The translations under genes and the position numbers were made by a program. This document shows, in pieces, positions 24,184 through 27,391 of a stretch of DNA of 27,391 bases (positions are counted from its first letter, which is position 1; every line of letters starts with the position of its first letter). Under the pieces are notes generated by a model. That model was given only the letters and a program-made list of their open reading frames with translations, had not been told where the DNA came from and ran no database searches. The DNA is from UPXZ01 sp964345395 (GTDB lineage: Bacteria > Bacteroidota > Bacteroidia > Bacteroidales > Paludibacteraceae). The DNA lies in NCBI GenBank assembly GCA_964345395.1, contig CAYFRA010000018.1, forward strand, positions 1 through 27,391. The letters run 5' to 3'.

Positions 24184-25494
24184 ATGCCACCTTTTGTTCA
24201 CATCGATTGCAACAATTTCTATGCATCTTGTGAGCGAGCTTTTAATCCCTCGCTCAACGGAAAGCCCATTATTGTATTGAGCAACAATGATGGATGTGCT
24301 ATTGCTCGTAGCAATGAGGCGAAAGCATTGGGTATAAAAATGGGCGTTCCTGCATTCCAAATCGAAAAGATTATAAAAAAAAACAACGTGCAGGTTTTCT
24401 CAGCCAACTTTGAACTGTATGGCGATATGAGCAATCGGATAATGAGCATTCTATCTCGTTTCTCACCCCTACAAGAGATATACAGCATTGATGAATGCTT
24501 TTTGGACTTAGAGGGGATGGATATCGATTTCCGAGCATATGCTTTGCAAATGAAAAAGCAAGTTGAAAAATGGACACATATACCTATTAGTATAGGCATA
24601 GGAGATACGAAGTCGCTTGCTAAAACAGCAACACGCATAGCCAAAAAATTTCCATCACAAACTGCTGGTGTGCATCATATCGATAGCGAAAAGAAACGTA
24701 TAAAAGCACTCAAATGGCTTCCTGTAGAAGATGTGTGGGGTATTGGATCTCGCTCGGCAAAGAAATTATATCAGCAAGGAGTAACAAATGTCTACCAATT
24801 TACGCTACTATCAGATAATTGGGTGAAAACCTATCTCACTGTGGTTGGTTTACGACTCAAACATGATTTATCAGGTATTCCTGTTTTGCAATTGGAAGAG
24901 GTCAAAACAAAGCAGAGTATTGCTACAACACGCACATTTGAACAAGCTTTGACTGATTTTGATGAATTGCACGAACGCATCACCACTTTTGCTACCAAAT
25001 GTGCTGAAAAACTACGCAAACAGCAAAGTTGTTGTCGGGTGATGCAAATTTTCATTACTACCAACTTTTTCAAAGAAACCGAAGCTCAATATAGCAATTC
25101 AATCACCATCAAATTAGCTTTTGCTACCAATTCAACCATCGAATTGGCACGTTATGCTGCAATTGGTTTACAACAAATTTATCGCAAAGGATACAAATTC
25201 AAAAAAGCAGGCGTCATTGTAATGGATTTAGTACCAGAGGGCAACCAGCAGCTCAATATTTTTGAAAACAGAAATACAAAACATATCCCTCTGATGAAAG
25301 TGATGGATAGAATCAACCACAAATACAGCAAAGATTTGGTCCGTCTTGGGACACAAGCACCTGGACGCACCTGGCGTATGAAGCAAGAAAAACTCTCAAA
25401 GCGTTATACCACTGACATCAACGATATTTTGGCTGTAAAACTTGATTGTGTTGCAGAAGAAATTCCGAAGTTATTAAAATCAAACAGCCAATAA
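24184..25494 (+). CDS. umuC: UmuC-like Y-family DNA polymerase (Pol V catalytic subunit)
   Basis: The 436-residue protein is an error-prone translesion polymerase. The Y-family active site is complete: D8 in FVHIDCNNFYASCERAF, the NNDGCAIARSNEAK segment (34-47), and D103/E104 in SIDECFLDLEG. SIGIGDTKSLAKTATRIAKK and a helix-hairpin-helix (WGIGSRSAKKLYQQGV) follow, then the little finger and a UmuC-type C-terminal domain with TWRMKQEKLSKRYTT. The frame extends upstream to a TTG inside umuD; ATG 24184, preceded by an AGAAAGAGAAGAA purine tract, is the preferred start. It is one base from the next gene. Confidence 0.95.
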   Translation: MPPFVHIDCNNFYASCERAFNPSLNGKPIIVLSNNDGCAIARSNEAKALGIKMGVPAFQIEKIIKKNNVQVFSANFELYGDMSNRIMSILSRFSPLQEIYSIDECFLDLEGMDIDFRAYALQMKKQVEKWTHIPISIGIGDTKSLAKTATRIAKKFPSQTAGVHHIDSEKKRIKALKWLPVEDVWGIGSRSAKKLYQQGVTNVYQFTLLSDNWVKTYLTVVGLRLKHDLSGIPVLQLEEVKTKQSIATTRTFEQALTDFDELHERITTFATKCAEKLRKQQSCCRVMQIFITTNFFKETEAQYSNSITIKLAFATNSTIELARYAAIGLQQIYRKGYKFKKAGVIVMDLVPEGNQQLNIFENRNTKHIPLMKVMDRINHKYSKDLVRLGTQAPGRTWRMKQEKLSKRYTTDINDILAVKLDCVAEEIPKLLKSNSQ

Positions 25495-25495
25495 T

Positions 25496-26149
25496 ATGTG
25501 TTTTTTCTACAAACCACCTCAAGATAAAGATGCTTTGAAAACCCGTTTTGGCATTGAGAATATAGATACCCCTCCTCACGCTTTTACAAATTGGAATGAT
25601 GTGATTTACAACGGATTCACCCATCCGCCGATGCCCATCATCAGCAATGAATCTCCTGATAAAATACAATATTTCGAATGGGGGCTTTTACCTCAATGGG
25701 CCAAAGAAAAGAGCTTTCAGAAAAACACGCTTAATGCTCGTTTTGAGTCGTTATCTGAAAAATCTTCTTTCAAAAACATACTACAAAATCGATGTTTGGT
25801 ACCTGCAGAGGCATTCATTGAGTGGCAATGGCAGGATAAAAAAGGAAAAGAGAAGATCAAATACTTGTTAGAGATAGACAAAAGTTCTATTTTTGCATTT
25901 GCAGGTTTGTGGAGCAAGTGGAGAGATTTGGAAAATGACATAATTATACCCACATTTACCATTATCACAACTACGGCTAACGAATTGATGGCAAACATAC
26001 ACAATACTAAACAGCGAATGCCTATTATTCTTCATCCAGAAAGTGAAAAAGATTGGTTGGTATCGGGGCAGATAAAGATGTGGAATGACCATCTACAAGC
26101 AACACCATTGGACAAAAAGAATATTGATGAAATGAAAAGTCTATTTTGA
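25496..26149 (+). CDS. SRAP-domain protein (YedK/HMCES family, abasic-site crosslinker)
   Basis: The 217-residue protein has all SRAP catalytic residues. Cys2 becomes N-terminal after Met removal and forms a thiazolidine with abasic sites in single-stranded DNA. Asn80 is in LNARFES, Glu109 in AEAFIEWQW and His169 in IHNTKQRMP. FEWGLLPQWAK (60-70) and CLVPAEAF are further family blocks. The family protects abasic sites at stalled forks and is often near SOS genes. Its ATG is one base after the umuC stop, so both are on one message and translation is probably coupled. Confidence 0.94.
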   Translation: MCFFYKPPQDKDALKTRFGIENIDTPPHAFTNWNDVIYNGFTHPPMPIISNESPDKIQYFEWGLLPQWAKEKSFQKNTLNARFESLSEKSSFKNILQNRCLVPAEAFIEWQWQDKKGKEKIKYLLEIDKSSIFAFAGLWSKWRDLENDIIIPTFTIITTTANELMANIHNTKQRMPIILHPESEKDWLVSGQIKMWNDHLQATPLDKKNIDEMKSLF

Positions 26150-26188
26150 ATAAAAAATAAAATACAATAACCTTTTAAAAACAAAAAT

Positions 26189-26512
26189 ATGGAAAACAAA
26201 AGTAAGTTTGATGAGTTAGATGACTTCGTAATGGAAGGTTCTATTATTGTTGCTTGGAAAGTAGCCAAAGGAGATAAGCGTGAGTTTATTGGACTTTACT
26301 TTGCAGATGCTGAAGACAGCAAAGAGAGTATGTTAGAAGAGAATCAATCTGAAGAAAACCCAATAAAACACAATGTTTTGGTACCTTCATTTCTACTTGA
26401 GAATATAAATAAAGATGAAAAAATTGAACTGACATTAAGTAATCTAAAAAATGAAATTTGGAGCTGGGAAGACGACTCCAAAATGGAAGAGGCAGCAAAA
26501 GAACTATTCTAA
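26189..26512 (+). CDS. Small acidic protein of unknown function, fourth gene of the umuDC-SRAP cassette
   Basis: I do not recognise this 107-residue protein. It is strongly acidic (many Glu and Asp), has no signal peptide or TM helix, and contains GSIIVAWKVAKGDKREFIGLY (about 17-37), an acidic low-complexity stretch (40-57), and a C-terminal part with W91/W93 in NEIWSWEDD. It starts 39 bases after the SRAP gene on the same strand, with an A-rich leader, and is followed by the terminator at 26554-26608, so it is probably cotranscribed. A role linked to DNA damage is inferred from context only. Confidence 0.7.
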   Translation: MENKSKFDELDDFVMEGSIIVAWKVAKGDKREFIGLYFADAEDSKESMLEENQSEENPIKHNVLVPSFLLENINKDEKIELTLSNLKNEIWSWEDDSKMEEAAKELF

Positions 26513-26553
26513 TCAAAACAAAAAAAGCTTAGCTACTTTCAACCCAAAATAAG

Positions 26554-26608
26554 AACAGGTTTTGTACTTTATGTTTTCAAAAACATAGATACTAAAACCT
26601 GTTTTTTA
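26554..26608 (+). terminator. Terminator of the umuDC cassette
   Basis: AACAGGTTTT (26554-26563) pairs with AAAACCTGTT (26594-26603), and inside it TATGTTTT (26570-26577) pairs with AAAACATA (26580-26587). The two-part stem is followed by a T-run on the plus strand. It ends the transcript 41 bases after the 107-residue gene. Confidence 0.85.
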
Positions 26609-26692
26609 TATTTATTTTATGAATACTAAAATATTTTATTTTCAATTGTTATACTCCTTTTGCAAATATTAAAGAAATATTTCGATATATTG

Positions 26693-26718
26693 AAAACATA
26701 TGCTTTATAATATGTTTT
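26693..26718. repeat. Inverted repeat upstream of the glutamate mutase promoter
   Basis: AAAACATAT (26693-26701) and ATATGTTTT (26710-26718) form a 9-base perfect inverted repeat with an 8-base centre, ending 14 bases before the -33 element. This is the right place for an activator or repressor site. The rest of 26609-26788 is AT-rich; no cobalamin riboswitch motif was recognised. Confidence 0.4.
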
Positions 26719-26732
26719 TAGTCGTTTTTTGG

Positions 26733-26764
26733 TTTGCAACTGACAGTAAAAGCAAGTAATTTTG
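26733..26764 (+). promoter_or_regulatory. Bacteroidetes-type promoter of the glutamate mutase genes
   Basis: TTTG at 26733-26736 and TAATTTTG at 26757-26764 are 20 bases apart, matching both the -33 and -7 elements. The ATG follows 24 bases after the -7 element, with a GAGAAAG purine tract at about 26780-26786 as a possible ribosome binding site. Confidence 0.65.
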
Positions 26765-26788
26765 TACAATATTTAATATGAGAAAGTT

Positions 26789-27202
26789 ATGAACAAAAAA
26801 ACAATTGTAACGGGTGTAATTGGAGCTGACGTTCACGCAGTTGGCAATAGAATTTTATCTTATGCACTTGAAGAAGCCGGATTCAAAGTGGTTAATTTAG
26901 GAGTGATGGTTACGCAGGAAGAATATATTGAAGCTGCTTTAGAAACCAATGCTGATGCTATCTTAATATCTTCGCTCTATGGACATGGCGAAATTGACTG
27001 CCAAGGCATGCGCGAAAAATGCGATGAAGCGGGCTTAAAAGATATCCCCCTTTTAGCTGGAGGTAATATCGTTGTAGGAAAACAAGATTTTAAAGATGTT
27101 GAACAACGTTTTCTTAAAATGGGATTTACCAAAGCCTACCCACCAGGAACAGAAGTAGAAACTTGCATTGCGGATTTGAATGAACTTTTGAAGATACAGT
27201 AG
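26789..27202 (+). CDS. glmS: Glutamate mutase (methylaspartate mutase) sigma subunit, cobalamin-binding
   Basis: The 137-residue protein is the small B12-binding component of glutamate mutase, which converts L-glutamate to (2S,3S)-3-methylaspartate. The cobalamin motif D-x-H-x-x-G is DVHAVG (14-19) with His16 as the cobalt ligand. SSLYGHGEIDCQGMREKCDEAG (about 62-83), LLAGGNIVVGKQDFKDVEQRF (90-110) and AYPPGTEVET match the clostridial MutS/GlmS subunit almost block by block. Residue 15 is Val where the clostridial protein has Cys. The reactivator gene follows after 140 bases; the catalytic epsilon subunit gene should come next, outside the window. The pathway leads to glutamate fermentation. 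Confidence 0.93.
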   Translation: MNKKTIVTGVIGADVHAVGNRILSYALEEAGFKVVNLGVMVTQEEYIEAALETNADAILISSLYGHGEIDCQGMREKCDEAGLKDIPLLAGGNIVVGKQDFKDVEQRFLKMGFTKAYPPGTEVETCIADLNELLKIQ

Positions 27203-27285
27203 TAATTCTATAGATATTCGGTAATTCATTAGATATTCAATTGTAATTCGGTAGTTATTCAATTGTGCTTTAATAGATATATAAT
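27202..27285. repeat. Degenerate tandem repeats between glmS and the mutL-type gene
   Basis: Three units of 19-22 bases follow each other directly: 27202-27220, 27221-27242 and 27243-27264. They share the pattern GTAATTCnnTAGATATTCAATT, with one change in the third unit (TAGTTATTC) and a shorter first unit. A fourth, weaker unit (27265-27285) keeps the TAGATAT core. They begin inside the glmS stop codon. No known repeat family was recognised. Confidence 0.65.
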
Positions 27286-27313
27286 AAAACTTTGATTCCC
27301 ATTCTACCAAATT

Positions 27314-27335
27314 CCCCCTTTAGGGGGTTAGGGGG
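27314..27335 (+). promoter_or_regulatory. C/G hairpin before the mutL-type start codon
   Basis: CCCCC (27314-27318), TTTA, GGGGG (27323-27327) forms a tight stem, and a second GGGGG (27331-27335) lies 7 bases before the ATG at 27343. The C-run can pair with either G-run, so two alternative structures near the ribosome entry site are possible. The run stands out in an otherwise AT-rich region. Confidence 0.5.
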
Positions 27336-27342
27336 CTGTAAA

Positions 27343-27391
27343 ATGAAAATCCTAAGCGCCGATATAGGCAGTACATATACAAAATTAGTTG
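27343..27391 (+). CDS. glmL: MutL/GlmL-type glutamate mutase reactivating factor, N-terminal start (partial)
   Basis: Only the first 16 residues are in the window, MKILSADIGSTYTKLV. D-I-G-S-T-Y-T-K is the phosphate-1 loop of ASKHA-fold ATPases and matches the N-terminus of GlmL/MutL proteins, which stand between glmS and glmE and are thought to reactivate the B12 enzyme by exchanging damaged cofactor. Position directly after glmS supports this over other ASKHA ATPases. The gene runs off the end of the window. Confidence 0.8.
   Translation, partial: MKILSADIGSTYTKLV

Noticed and set aside
26609..26788. Cobalamin riboswitch before the B12-dependent mutase gene.
   Set aside because: No B12-box-like GCCACTG or long GC-containing paired regions; the stretch is almost entirely A/T.

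Overview
This 27.4 kb, AT-rich, densely coding window looks chromosomal and comes from a member of the Bacteroidetes, most likely the order Bacteroidales. The reasons are the Bacteroidetes-type promoter elements (TAnnTTTG, some with a TTTG about 20 bases upstream), A-rich leaders without strong Shine-Dalgarno sites, the ATP synthase gene order atpD-C-x-B-E-F-H-A-G, the folP-cdaA pair, and a response regulator of the Bacteroidetes NtrC-like type without a helix-turn-helix. No rRNA, tRNA, IS element, prophage or CRISPR array was seen. A run of exactly 100 N (11651-11750) marks a scaffold join inside a biotin carrier gene.

Layout. 1-134 is the 3' end of a YifB/ComM-type Mg-chelatase-like ATPase. 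281-748 is dps with a good promoter, convergent on a PlsC-type acyltransferase (811-2157) across a bidirectional terminator. 2293-3012 is a cyclophilin-type lipoprotein, convergent on a Wzz-like two-TM protein (3096-4064). 4169-11486 (minus) is the complete F1Fo ATP synthase operon, with its terminator at 4116-4148 and a promoter element at 11526-11533. Upstream on the same strand lies a probable five-gene run: DUF554, an unknown four-TM protein, acyl-CoA carboxylase carboxyltransferase, biotin carboxylase and the gapped biotin carrier.

16674-20769 (plus) is a tight run of folP, cdaA (c-di-AMP synthase), purD and an NtrC-like regulator, followed by rpiB. On the minus strand come a fusion of a YczE/YitT-like membrane domain with a cytidylate-kinase-like domain (21352-22650) and an SDR oxidoreductase (22762-23592). 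Divergent from the SDR is an SOS-type cassette, umuD-umuC-SRAP protein-107 aa unknown protein, closed by a terminator. The window ends with the cobalamin-binding subunit of glutamate mutase and the start of its MutL/GlmL partner, separated by small degenerate repeats and a C/G hairpin.

How the genes work together: most are core metabolism (ATP synthesis, carboxylation of a short acyl-CoA, folate, purine, pentose phosphate and glutamate fermentation). The less ordinary parts are the membrane-kinase fusion, the regulator without a DNA-binding domain, the unknown fourth gene of the SOS cassette with shared sequence words in its divergent promoter region, and the repeat and hairpin structures around the glutamate mutase genes. 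I did not find a clear new multi-gene defence or mobile system; the SOS cassette with its unknown gene and the kinase fusion are the best candidates for new biology.
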